DNA of 11,176 bases from CAZSPL01 sp964608735 (GCA_964608735.1 CAZSPL010000132.1:1-11176); one strand, 5' to 3'. Counted from the stretch's first letter, positions 1 to 5,958 are shown. Program-made: numbers and translations. Notes: generated by a model from the letters alone, not told the origin.

Positions 1-739
1 AATATGAGGCATAATTCGCATCGCGGTTTATGTCTTGTATCGGCTGTGAATATTGGTAATAAGGGTGAATCCCCTGGAAATAGAAGAAATCGCCGGCTTC
101 GGCATCGAAGACGAGGAAACTCCCATTAAGTCCGTTCATTCCGGACGAGAGCAGTTTTGACACATAATATCGATCTCTGATCGAAAAATACAGCCCGGTC
201 CATGGATAGTCATAATATTCATTCACCGGATTTAGAAATATCCAGGATTTGACATCGTGCGGACTTCTTATTCCCAGCCAGTCATCGCTGGAAATATCGA
301 AGAGCCTGAGTCTGTTATACTTCCACGAGCCTTCGGTAACAATTGTCCAGACAATGATATATTTGCGTCGCAAATCAGTTTTTAATGTTAATGCACTTTC
401 CCCGCGGTCCAGAACGGCCAGATGCTTCTCTTCACCGGAATTCAAATCTACCGTCACAAGTGACTCAACGCCAGTTGTATCTTCGTATCGAAAGCAGTAA
501 AATCCTGGAATCAGCTTCTTTTTTTGTTCGTTTTCAACGCCGGATTCGATGATGCTGTACTGGATATCCTCGCGAGGCACCCACTCGGCGTAACCTCGCA
601 GCAGCAACTCGTCCGGAAAAGCCCAAATGTCGCGGGGGGGATAAAACAGCCAGAACGCGTAGAAACCTCCAACGCTGAAAGCCCATAGAAAGATAACACT
701 CAGGAGCAACGGTATCGGCAATTTTCTTACTGCGTTCAG
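1..739 (-). CDS. Membrane-anchored extracytoplasmic protein, last visible gene of the GntR-ABC operon (3' end outside window)
   Basis: An open frame with no stop runs from about 739 to the left edge, giving about 246 codons. The N-terminus is short and basic, followed by one hydrophobic segment at residues ~8-30 (…PIPLLLSVIFLWAFSV…) that reads as an uncleaved signal anchor. The rest is polar and rich in aromatic residues and beta-prone, with phrases such as VTVDLNSGEEKHL and LRLFDISSDDW that resemble blades of a beta-propeller. I do not recognise a family. No ATG or GTG lies near the 5' end. A GGAGGG Shine-Dalgarno (746-751) sits 6 nt before a CTG at 739, so CTG is the best start; a TTG at 721 is the alternative but lies too far from the SD. 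It begins 14 nt after the stop of the upstream permease, so it is probably co-transcribed and may be an accessory or sensor part of the transporter. Its GC content is as low as that of the permeases. Confidence 0.72.
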   Translation of the reverse strand, partial: MNAVRKLPIPLLLSVIFLWAFSVGGFYAFWLFYPPRDIWAFPDELLLRGYAEWVPREDIQYSIIESGVENEQKKKLIPGFYCFRYEDTTGVESLVTVDLNSGEEKHLAVLDRGESALTLKTDLRRKYIIVWTIVTEGSWKYNRLRLFDISSDDWLGIRSPHDVKSWIFLNPVNEYYDYPWTGLYFSIRDRYYVSKLLSSGMNGLNGSFLVFDAEAGDFFYFQGIHPYYQYSQPIQDINRDANYASY

Positions 740-753
740 CTCAATCCCTCCAA

Positions 754-1494
754 TCAATAATCTGGCTTCTTCTTAAAATACCACTTGGTATTAAAGTAAC
801 TCCATATCGCAGCAACGGGAGCGATGAATATAAATGGAACGACATAAGCAACCGGTACGCCAAGGTTGGTGATCGAATTTGTAATGTATGGTGGGATGAA
901 GGCCATCAGCGGCAGGGGCAGCAGAAAAAACGCCCACCATCCCCATGAACCCCTGTAGAAACCGGTTGCAAGGCTCGGAGACATAAGGCCGAAAATGATT
1001 ATTGCATAAAGTATGCTTATGATCTGGCTGACCATAATGTACTTGAATCCGTGGAACGATGAATCGTATGACAACCAGGAAATATCGGGGTCAAAGCTTC
1101 TCCTTGACATCAGCCAGAATGAGACAATGAATAGAACGGTTGAGAACAAGCCGATCGCGCATAGCTTCAGGGCATAGCCATAAATATTGCCCCCATATGC
1201 GCCCTTGCTCAACGGCATCGTCAAGTCTGTATACCGCCATCCGCGTGACACGCCCCTGCCGGTCAGGCCCAAGGCAGTAATCGCAACAATGAAAGGACCC
1301 AGGAGGAGGAATATATGCCCCGCGGAATACTCGAAATCGTCATTAGCGGACGAGGGATCATAGCTTACAGCCAGCGTTGTATCGTAGATAGAATCGTAGA
1401 ATAGATATATAGACAGAAGAAGCAGCAGATATCCGAATGCCCCGAGGATAAACCATCGCATTGTTCGTCTATATTCTATCCCATAGATACTCAT
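754..1494 (-). CDS. ABC-2 type transporter permease (second membrane subunit of the GntR-ABC operon)
   Basis: This 246-residue integral membrane protein has about six hydrophobic helices (near residues 14-33, 60-80, 106-130, 150-175, 186-204 and 214-237). After the second helix it carries LTMPLSKGAYGGNIYGY. That is the cytoplasmic 'lPvsR/K' element typical of ABC-2 permeases of the ABC2_membrane_5/YtrC-like kind, and the neighbouring permease has the same element. The C-terminus is basic (KKKPDY). It should form the export channel together with its neighbour and the ATPase; the substrate is unknown. I chose the ATG at 1494 over the in-frame GTG at 1506. An AGGTGA Shine-Dalgarno lies 8 nt before the ATG and itself contains that GTG, while the GTG has no SD of its own. 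The gene starts 12 nt after the stop of the upstream permease. Confidence 0.85.
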   Translation of the reverse strand: MSIYGIEYRRTMRWFILGAFGYLLLLLSIYLFYDSIYDTTLAVSYDPSSANDDFEYSAGHIFLLLGPFIVAITALGLTGRGVSRGWRYTDLTMPLSKGAYGGNIYGYALKLCAIGLFSTVLFIVSFWLMSRRSFDPDISWLSYDSSFHGFKYIMVSQIISILYAIIIFGLMSPSLATGFYRGSWGWWAFFLLPLPLMAFIPPYITNSITNLGVPVAYVVPFIFIAPVAAIWSYFNTKWYFKKKPDY

Positions 1495-1502
1495 CAGCGG
1501 TA

Positions 1503-1508
1503 TCACCT
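1503..1508 (-). promoter_or_regulatory. Shine-Dalgarno AGGTGA that sets the permease start at 1494
   Basis: On the minus strand AGGTGA is followed by 8 nt and ATG. It overlaps both the TAG stop of the upstream permease (1507-1509) and the in-frame GTG at 1504-1506. The GTG is therefore better explained as part of the ribosome-binding site than as a start codon, which shortens the protein by four residues. Confidence 0.6.
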
Positions 1509-2166
1509 AACGAACGTCATTTTGCACGATGAATATTCGATGACTCAACACCCAGGTGATTGCAATGACGGCAGTTGTTATTAAGACGGCCGTGATAGCG
1601 ATGACTATTGAAGGCACTATGAGAAACCTGACGTATCGTTCCGTCGCTATGTAGTAAACGATATGATAAATAAATACGGATGCTGTCGAGGCAAGATAAA
1701 TGGCGCTTATCCTGCCTGTCATGGCAAGGAAAAAATTCAATCCGCTTACGATTGCTACAATTGCGAGGGCGATGAAAGCCGCCATTGCGACGTTGAGATA
1801 CGTGTCCAGATAACGGCTGTGAAACGTGAGGAGCGTAACAACTACTACAAAGCCGGCAAGAAACAGCTGCCCGAGGAAAACAGCTATGTATTTACTCGTG
1901 ATATATTCCTTCCTGCTGACCGGCATGGTCAATGAAGACATCGTGCCACCGAGAACCCGTTCCCTTGTCCAGTAGACAGTGCCTATCATTACCGCCATGA
2001 TTATCATGAGAGGTAACGCGACAAGCGCTGTTGAATTCCATTTTGAATGATACCCGCCAAATGACAGGGCAAACTCAAAATAAACGATGGTGAATACCAC
2101 CGTATAAAACCACGGCGCGGTGGACCAGTGACGGTATTCGCATTTAGTGTACCGGCGAAGCATCAT
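1507..2166 (-). CDS. ABC-2 type transporter permease (first membrane subunit of the GntR-ABC operon)
   Basis: This 219-residue integral membrane protein has about six predicted helices (near residues 17-36, 46-66, 93-113, 122-146, 151-173 and 181-208). Between helices 2 and 3 lies TMSSLTMPVSRKEYITSKY, the cytoplasmic coupling element characteristic of ABC2_membrane_5-type permeases. It should pair with the following permease and be driven by the ATPase encoded just upstream. Two ATGs stand in tandem (2166 and 2163). A GGAG lies 4 nt before the first and 7 nt before the second, so the second may be the true start. The gene overlaps the ATPase 3' end by 20-23 nt, which implies translational coupling. 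It is clearly richer in AT than the ATPase gene it overlaps. The substrate cannot be read from the sequence. Confidence 0.87.
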   Translation of the reverse strand: MMLRRYTKCEYRHWSTAPWFYTVVFTIVYFEFALSFGGYHSKWNSTALVALPLMIIMAVMIGTVYWTRERVLGGTMSSLTMPVSRKEYITSKYIAVFLGQLFLAGFVVVVTLLTFHSRYLDTYLNVAMAAFIALAIVAIVSGLNFFLAMTGRISAIYLASTASVFIYHIVYYIATERYVRFLIVPSIVIAITAVLITTAVIAITWVLSHRIFIVQNDVR

Positions 2167-3046
2167 GCAACTCCATAGCGAAGTAATACCGTATCACGTC
2201 CTTGAGCGTGGCCTCCTCCCGCCGCAACTCCCTCGCCCCGGCTTCCCTCAGGCGCGCGACCTCATCCTCGTTGTCCCGCTCCAGCACCGCGACTCCCGTG
2301 TCGCCCTTGAAAAACACCCTGCTTCGTATGTCCTTCCTAAGCTGCAACGCTTGCCTGGTTCCCTTGAAAATGTGGCGGCTTACCCGCCCGCAGAGCTCGT
2401 CGGGCGTATCCGATGCCACTATCCGGCCATGGCTGATGATGTGTATGCAGTCGATGATATCCTCGATGTCATACAACTCGTTTGTTGCGAGCAGCACGGC
2501 GCGGTTTTCATCGAGCATGTAATCCATCAGCTCTTCCTTCAAAGTATCCTTGCCGAGCGGGTCGAGCGACGCGAATGGCTCGTCCAGCAGCAGCAGGTCG
2601 GCTCCCCTCGCGAACGCCGTCACCAGCAGCGTGCGCATCTTCTGTCCCGTCGACAACTTTACATACTTGCGCTTCTCCGGGACATCGAATGCCTCCACAA
2701 GCCGGTACCGCTCCGCCTGCGACCATTCCGGGTAAAATCGCTCGACGTAATCCATCGCCGATGCCGCGCTCATGTGCGATGGAAATCCCATCTCCGCGGC
2801 GATGTATGCCGTCCTGAGCTTTATCGCCGCTTCGTCTTCCGGCATCGACATATCGAACAGGTTGATATCTCCCCTGTCAGGCAATGACAGGCCGATAAGC
2901 AACCGCAGAAGCGTCGACTTGCCGGCGCCGTTCGGACCGATGAGGCAATGAAGCTGCCCCTTCGACAACGCCAGCTCCGGTATCTCGAGCCGGAATCCGG
3001 GATATGTTTTAACCAGTTCGGAAATCTCGACAACTGAATCACTCAT
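2144..3046 (-). CDS. ABC transporter ATP-binding protein (YtrB-like)
   Basis: This 300-residue cytoplasmic ATPase should power the two permeases encoded immediately downstream. Visible motifs are Walker A GPNGAGKST (37-45), the signature LSTGQ (131-135), Walker B LLLLDEP with the catalytic Glu156, and D-loop SLDP (160-163). FYPEWS (104-109) recurs in ATPases of GntR-linked exporters of the YtrB/BcrA kind. Two positions are unusual. The switch histidine of the H-loop is Asn189 (LLATNEL), and the Q-loop region reads YIAAEMGF with no glutamine. The last ~85 residues lie beyond the nucleotide-binding core and are charged (RLREAGARELRREEATLKD), as in other ABC-2 exporter ATPases. The ATG overlaps the repressor stop as ATGA (3043-3046). 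The gene is GC-rich, with 43 of 60 bases G or C at 2221-2280. Confidence 0.93.
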   Translation of the reverse strand: MSDSVVEISELVKTYPGFRLEIPELALSKGQLHCLIGPNGAGKSTLLRLLIGLSLPDRGDINLFDMSMPEDEAAIKLRTAYIAAEMGFPSHMSAASAMDYVERFYPEWSQAERYRLVEAFDVPEKRKYVKLSTGQKMRTLLVTAFARGADLLLLDEPFASLDPLGKDTLKEELMDYMLDENRAVLLATNELYDIEDIIDCIHIISHGRIVASDTPDELCGRVSRHIFKGTRQALQLRKDIRSRVFFKGDTGVAVLERDNEDEVARLREAGARELRREEATLKDVIRYYFAMELHDASPVH

Positions 3047-3426
3047 CTCTGCTTCACCTTCCCGATCTGCTCATCGAAACAATCGGAGATCTCCTTCTTT
3101 GCCAAACCCAGCCTTCTGCCTTCCTCTATGACCCTCGCGATTTCCTGCCGCCATTCCCGGAGCCTTTGCTTGCGCAAATCTACCTGCTCGATGTCCGCCA
3201 CGTATGTGCCGCGTCCCTGTTGCGAGACGATGAATCCTTCGGCTTCGAGCTGCTGATACGCGCGCTTCGTCGTGATGACACTCACCGTCGTATCCGCGGC
3301 GAGCTGACGTATCGACGGCAACTCCTCCCCGGCGCGTAGCTCGCCCGACAGGATGCGGTCGCGTATCGCCGAATAAATCTGGCGCCATCGGGATTCGGGA
3401 CTGGCTTCGGCTATTCGAATATACAT
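3043..3426 (-). CDS. GntR-family transcriptional regulator, YtrA subfamily
   Basis: This 127-residue DNA-binding regulator has a winged helix-turn-helix over about residues 10-78, including the GntR hallmarks IRDRILSGELRAGEELPS, SIRQLAADTTVS and the wing GRGTYVAD. The C-terminal part is only about 50 residues, helical and charged. That length fits the YtrA subfamily, which lacks the larger FadR, HutC or MocR effector domains. YtrA-type regulators usually repress the ABC transporter operon they head, and here the stop overlaps the ATPase start by 4 nt. A strong promoter with a perfect inverted repeat over its -10 lies immediately upstream, which fits autoregulation. No Shine-Dalgarno is visible in the roughly 11-nt leader, so translation may begin on a nearly leaderless mRNA. 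The inducing signal is unknown. Confidence 0.92.
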   Translation of the reverse strand: MYIRIAEASPESRWRQIYSAIRDRILSGELRAGEELPSIRQLAADTTVSVITTKRAYQQLEAEGFIVSQQGRGTYVADIEQVDLRKQRLREWRQEIARVIEEGRRLGLAKKEISDCFDEQIGKVKQR

Positions 3427-3432
3427 GGCACT

Positions 3433-3452
3433 GTGTATATGTGTATATACAC
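3433..3452. promoter_or_regulatory. Candidate operator for the GntR/YtrA repressor (perfect inverted repeat)
   Basis: Two perfect 8-bp arms, GTGTATAT (3433-3440) and ATATACAC (3445-3452), flank a 4-bp spacer GTGT. The right part is also a 12-bp perfect palindrome, GTGTATATACAC (3441-3452). The element covers the -10 hexamer and the likely transcription start of the repressor operon. GT-rich/AC-rich inverted repeats of this kind (GTGTA…TACAC) are typical of YtrA-type binding sites. Binding here would block RNA polymerase. The protein-site link is inferred from position and symmetry. Confidence 0.7.
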
Positions 3453-3472
3453 CATACTCAATCGAATGTCAA
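3444..3472 (-). promoter_or_regulatory. Sigma70-type promoter of the GntR-ABC operon
   Basis: On the minus strand a perfect -35 TTGACA (3467-3472) is separated by exactly 17 bp from a -10 TATATA (3444-3449). Transcription would start near 3437, only about 11 nt before the repressor ATG at 3426. The -10 is buried in the inverted repeat described separately. Confidence 0.75.
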
Positions 3473-3482
3473 GGGGGTTTAT

Positions 3483-3509
3483 GCGGGAAGGATGATTTTT
3501 CCCTCCCGC
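3483..3509. terminator. Hairpin between the DUF5684-like gene and the GntR operon promoter (weak terminator candidate)
   Basis: GCGGGA (3483-3488) pairs with TCCCGC (3504-3509). A further GG/CC extends the stem after a one-base bulge. It lies downstream of the DUF5684-like gene and just ahead of the -35 of the GntR operon, where a terminator would insulate the two. The T-run sits in the loop and no U-tract follows the stem on either strand, so intrinsic termination is uncertain. Confidence 0.35.
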
Positions 3510-3552
3510 CATTGAAATGCCGGATTAAAATCGTAGCGGGTTGAGGGCCGTG

Positions 3553-3903
3553 TTAATCAGACCATGCCAGCAAGCCGATGATAATCAAGTCCACGACGGG
3601 GATTATTATAAGGATTCCCCACCAGGACGGCTTGTTGCGAATCTCGGCGATGGCCATCCATACGATTATCGCGACAACGATATTCACGATCGGGATAAGA
3701 AGAAGGATGATCCACCAGATGGGTTTCTTCGCGACCTGGAGCATCAGGATTATATTGAGGATGGGAATCCACGCGAACCACCCGTTCTCGGTGTTCGTTT
3801 TTTCGGCGATGGTCATGAGGGCGAAAGCGACGAATACATAGATTACAAGGGAAATAATGCACTGCGCCACTCCGAAACCGGCCATTGCTCCTGCATTATC
3901 CAT
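3553..3903 (-). CDS. Small polytopic membrane protein, DUF5684-like
   Basis: This 116-residue, very hydrophobic protein has about four membrane segments (near 12-33, 42-57, 62-84 and 92-113) and no recognised catalytic residues. The pattern W-x-x-I-P-(I/V)-(L/V)-(N/D) recurs three times: WIPILN (45-50), WWIILLLIPIVN (63-74) and WWGILIIIPVVD (94-105). The last two copies follow KKP and NKP. This tandem pattern is what I associate with the uncharacterised DUF5684 family, whose role is not known to me. The ATG is preceded by a good Shine-Dalgarno (AGGAGAG). The gene starts 82 nt after the helicase stop and lies between the helicase and the GntR operon, so readthrough from the helicase is possible. 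The functional class is uncertain; the coding call is firm. Confidence 0.8.
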   Translation of the reverse strand: MDNAGAMAGFGVAQCIISLVIYVFVAFALMTIAEKTNTENGWFAWIPILNIILMLQVAKKPIWWIILLLIPIVNIVVAIIVWMAIAEIRNKPSWWGILIIIPVVDLIIIGLLAWSD

Positions 3904-3940
3904 ATCTCTCTCCTAACAATAGTATTTTATCGGTCTGACC

Positions 3941-3964
3941 CGGTGCGATAAGGCTTGTGCACCG
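3941..3964. terminator. Hairpin after the DEAD-box helicase gene (weak terminator candidate)
   Basis: CGGTGC (3941-3946) and GCACCG (3959-3964) form a perfect 6-bp stem with a 12-nt loop, 22 nt past the helicase stop. A small GGTC-T-GACC stem lies next to it. In the minus-strand direction the sequence that follows is A-rich (GATAAAATAC), not T-rich, so this is not a classical intrinsic terminator. It could instead mark mRNA 3'-end stability or a regulatory leader for the next gene. Confidence 0.35.
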
Positions 3965-3985
3965 TCGGTAAGGATACCATAAATT

Positions 3986-5359
3986 CTATTTCTTGTTTCG
4001 CCCGCGGGACTGGCCGCCGGGCGGGTTGCGCCGGCGCGGCTTGCGGTCATCCCTCGGACGGCTGCGCGCGCCGCCGCCTCTGTCACTCGCATCGGGCTTC
4101 GGACCGTACATGGGGAATGTGTCTGCCTTACCCCTGCGCGGCGTAAGCCTCCCGGTTCGCTTAGCGCGCGGCTTGGATACCGAAAGATGCTTCGCTTCGA
4201 GATCGGTGGGCGCAGGCGGATCCTTGAACGATTTGAACGGATGATCCTCGACCACTTCGAGATGCTTCCTGATCAGGCGCTCGATATTTTTCAGTTCCGG
4301 TCTGTCATCGCGCTCGCAGAATGCAATCGCGACGCCTGATAGACCGGCGCGTCCGGTGCGCCCGATACGATGTATGTAATTTTCGGTATCCTCGGGCAGG
4401 TCGTAGTTGATGACATGCGAGACTTCCTCGATATCGATCCCCCTCGACGCGACATCGGTCGCGACGAGCACCTGGGTCGCGCCTCCCTTGAACCGGTCCA
4501 GGGCGTTCTCCCGCTGCCTCTGCGACTTGTTGCCGTGGATGGCATCGGCTTTCACCCGGGTTTTGCGCAATTGCCTCTCGAGTTTATCCGCGCCGTATTT
4601 CGTCGACGTGAACACAAGCACCTTGGTGAAGCCGGGCTGGGCGAGCAGATACTGCAGCAGCTCGAACTTGTCATACCTCTCGACGAAGTATATGAGCTGC
4701 TCGGTGTCCTCGACAGTTGAATATTCCGCCGCGACCGCGACTTCCATCGGGTCGTGAAGGATATCCCCCGCGAGGCGCCGAATGTCGCTCGGGATTGTGG
4801 CGGAGAACATCAGCGTCTGGCGTTTGCCGGGAATCTCCGACACGATGCGGCGTATGTCGTAGATAAATCCCATGTCGAGCATGCGGTCGCCTTCATCGAG
4901 TACCAGCACCTCGAGTTTATTCATCTTGACAATCCCCTGCCCCATGAGGTCGAGCAGCCTGCCGGGCGTGGCGATAAGAATATCCACGCCATCCCGGAGT
5001 TTGTCGGCCTGCGGACGCTGGCTGACGCCGCCGTATACGGCCACGCAGCGCAGCCTGGTGTAGCTCGAATATGCCGTGAAGCTCTCGTAAATCTGCAACG
5101 CAAGTTCCCGCGTGGGCGCAAGGACGAGGACGCGTATCGGGCGGGATTTCACCGCAATGGGCTTCTTCAACAGATTCTGAATTATCGGCAGGGCGAATGC
5201 CGCTGTCTTGCCGGTGCCGGTCTGCGCGCGCCCGAAAAGGTCCTTGCCGGAAAGGACATAAGGTATCGCCTTTTCCTGGATGGGAGTAGGCTCGACATAC
5301 CCCGCATCAGCGACAGCCTTCAGCAGCGGTTCCACGAGTTTCAATTCTTTGAAATCCAT
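3986..5359 (-). CDS. DEAD-box ATP-dependent RNA helicase (RhlE/CshA-type) with DEGD motif II
   Basis: This 457-residue cytoplasmic helicase should unwind RNA duplexes in ribosome assembly, mRNA turnover or cold adaptation. The motifs run in order: Q motif GYVEPTPIQ (20-28), I AQTGTGKT (45-52), Ia PTRELALQ (82-89), Ib TPGR (131-134), II DEGD (155-158), III SAT (186-188), IV VLVFTSTK (247-254), V TDVASRGID (301-309) and VI HRIGRTGRAG (330-339). Motif II has Gly where the family has Ala, but both acidic residues are kept. From about residue 380 the tail is basic and rich in Arg, Gly and Pro, ending QSRGRNKK, as in RNA-binding tails of RhlE-like enzymes. The start fits the family N-terminus. There is no Shine-Dalgarno; a TATAAT lies 8 nt before the ATG, suggesting a leaderless message. 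RhlE is the closest named type, but I would not assign orthology. Confidence 0.95.
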   Translation of the reverse strand: MDFKELKLVEPLLKAVADAGYVEPTPIQEKAIPYVLSGKDLFGRAQTGTGKTAAFALPIIQNLLKKPIAVKSRPIRVLVLAPTRELALQIYESFTAYSSYTRLRCVAVYGGVSQRPQADKLRDGVDILIATPGRLLDLMGQGIVKMNKLEVLVLDEGDRMLDMGFIYDIRRIVSEIPGKRQTLMFSATIPSDIRRLAGDILHDPMEVAVAAEYSTVEDTEQLIYFVERYDKFELLQYLLAQPGFTKVLVFTSTKYGADKLERQLRKTRVKADAIHGNKSQRQRENALDRFKGGATQVLVATDVASRGIDIEEVSHVINYDLPEDTENYIHRIGRTGRAGLSGVAIAFCERDDRPELKNIERLIRKHLEVVEDHPFKSFKDPPAPTDLEAKHLSVSKPRAKRTGRLTPRRGKADTFPMYGPKPDASDRGGGARSRPRDDRKPRRRNPPGGQSRGRNKK

Positions 5360-5367
5360 CGTGGGAG

Positions 5368-5373
5368 ATTATA
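5368..5373 (-). promoter_or_regulatory. Consensus -10 box (TATAAT) of the helicase gene, probably leaderless
   Basis: On the minus strand TATAAT (5368-5373) is followed by CTCCCACG and then the ATG at 5359. Transcription would therefore begin at or next to the start codon. No good -35 is seen at 16-18 bp. The box lies within GGTGTATAAT, which shares GGTGTATA with the -10 region of the GntR operon promoter. Confidence 0.55.
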
Positions 5374-5397
5374 CACCGTATCGGGGTGATTGTGATA

Positions 5398-5414
5398 CCG
5401 CAGCAGGGGTGCGG
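5398..5414. terminator. Small GC-rich hairpin between the RING-like gene and the helicase (weak terminator candidate)
   Basis: CCGCA (5398-5402) and TGCGG (5410-5414) form a perfect 5-bp stem with a 7-nt loop. It lies 26 nt past the stop of the upstream RING-like gene and just ahead of the helicase promoter region. No U-tract follows it on the minus strand. The position suits a boundary, but termination is unproven. Confidence 0.25.
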
Positions 5415-5439
5415 CGCGAGATTGGATAAGAAAACCGTA

Positions 5440-5934
5440 TCAGAACTTGAACCACCATATCGCGCATCCGAGCGCGATGACGACGGCGATTATAAAAGAG
5501 ACGAAATCGCCGGCGAATCCCTGCCATAGGAAATATGCGCACAGGAGTGCAGGGAAAGCCACGATCCATTCCTTCATCTTCGCCCTCGGCGTTGATTCTA
5601 CAAGAACGCGGGGGGATGTCTCCATCGCCCGGTTGATGCATTCTATCTGTTCTTCCCTGCTTTTCATCTCGAATTCCCGGTTAACGCCGCCGGAGGCGTT
5701 CCGGTCGATGCCGGGTTCGTATCCTTCCGGGTCCAGGCTCGTAGGCTGGGTTCCCTTGATGAACTGGAGCATCTCTATCTGCTTGACAGGATTCACCCCG
5801 CAAAGCGTACACACAGGGCACAGCCCGTATGTGATGTTATGGCATTCGTCATGAAATTCCGCGCCGCAGTCGGGGCAGATGAACATCTTCGCGTCGGCTG
5901 CTATTTCATTTCCGCATTTTCCACATACCGGCAT
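5440..5934 (-). CDS. RING-like zinc-binding membrane protein (copy 1 of tandem pair)
   Basis: This 164-residue protein has an N-terminal cytoplasmic zinc module: Cys4-x2-Cys7, Cys20-x2-Cys23, His28-x2-Cys31, Cys39-x2-Cys42, then Cys45. Four metal-binding pairs in this order and spacing are the pattern of a RING or other binuclear treble-clef domain. It most resembles the family called prokaryotic RING finger 1 (Prok-RING_1), although a double zinc ribbon is possible. A variable linker (46-90), a conserved helix (EEQIECINRAM) and two membrane helices (123-140, 143-162) follow. No ubiquitin-like, E1 or E2 gene is in view, so ligase activity should not be assumed; a membrane-tethered adaptor is equally possible. 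I chose ATG 5934, with GAGG 7 nt upstream, over TTG 5949, which would add five residues before the zinc module. Its paralogue ends 24 nt upstream. Confidence 0.85.
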   Translation of the reverse strand: MPVCGKCGNEIAADAKMFICPDCGAEFHDECHNITYGLCPVCTLCGVNPVKQIEMLQFIKGTQPTSLDPEGYEPGIDRNASGGVNREFEMKSREEQIECINRAMETSPRVLVESTPRAKMKEWIVAFPALLCAYFLWQGFAGDFVSFIIAVVIALGCAIWWFKF

Positions 5935-5941
5935 TGTTAAA

Positions 5942-5945
5942 CCTC
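5942..5945 (-). promoter_or_regulatory. Shine-Dalgarno GAGG that sets the RING-like start at 5934
   Basis: GAGG on the minus strand lies 7 nt before ATG 5934, inside the short gap after the paralogous gene. It argues against the in-frame TTG at 5949, which overlaps this region and would place extra residues ahead of the conserved CGKCG motif. Confidence 0.5.
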
Positions 5946-5958
5946 GCAAAGTTTCAAT

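Noticed and set aside
511..699. 62-codon minus-strand frame near the left edge
   Set aside because: It is out of frame with the long open frame 739-1, which has a signal anchor, a Shine-Dalgarno and no stops. The 62-codon frame is Ser/Cys-rich and ends early.
2147..2887. 246-codon plus-strand open frame antisense to the ABC ATPase
   Set aside because: The opposite strand encodes an ATPase with all main motifs in order. The antisense product has no recognisable domain, a composition skewed to Arg/His/Pro, and no supporting Shine-Dalgarno.
3922..3946. Possible promoter for the DUF5684-like gene (TAAAAT with TTATCG about 16 bp upstream, minus strand)
   Set aside because: The -35 matches consensus at only three of six bases and overlaps the hairpin after the helicase gene, so I could not separate it from chance.
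4754..5389. 211-codon plus-strand open frame antisense to the helicase
   Set aside because: It is fully covered by conserved helicase motifs on the other strand, and its translation shows no family features.
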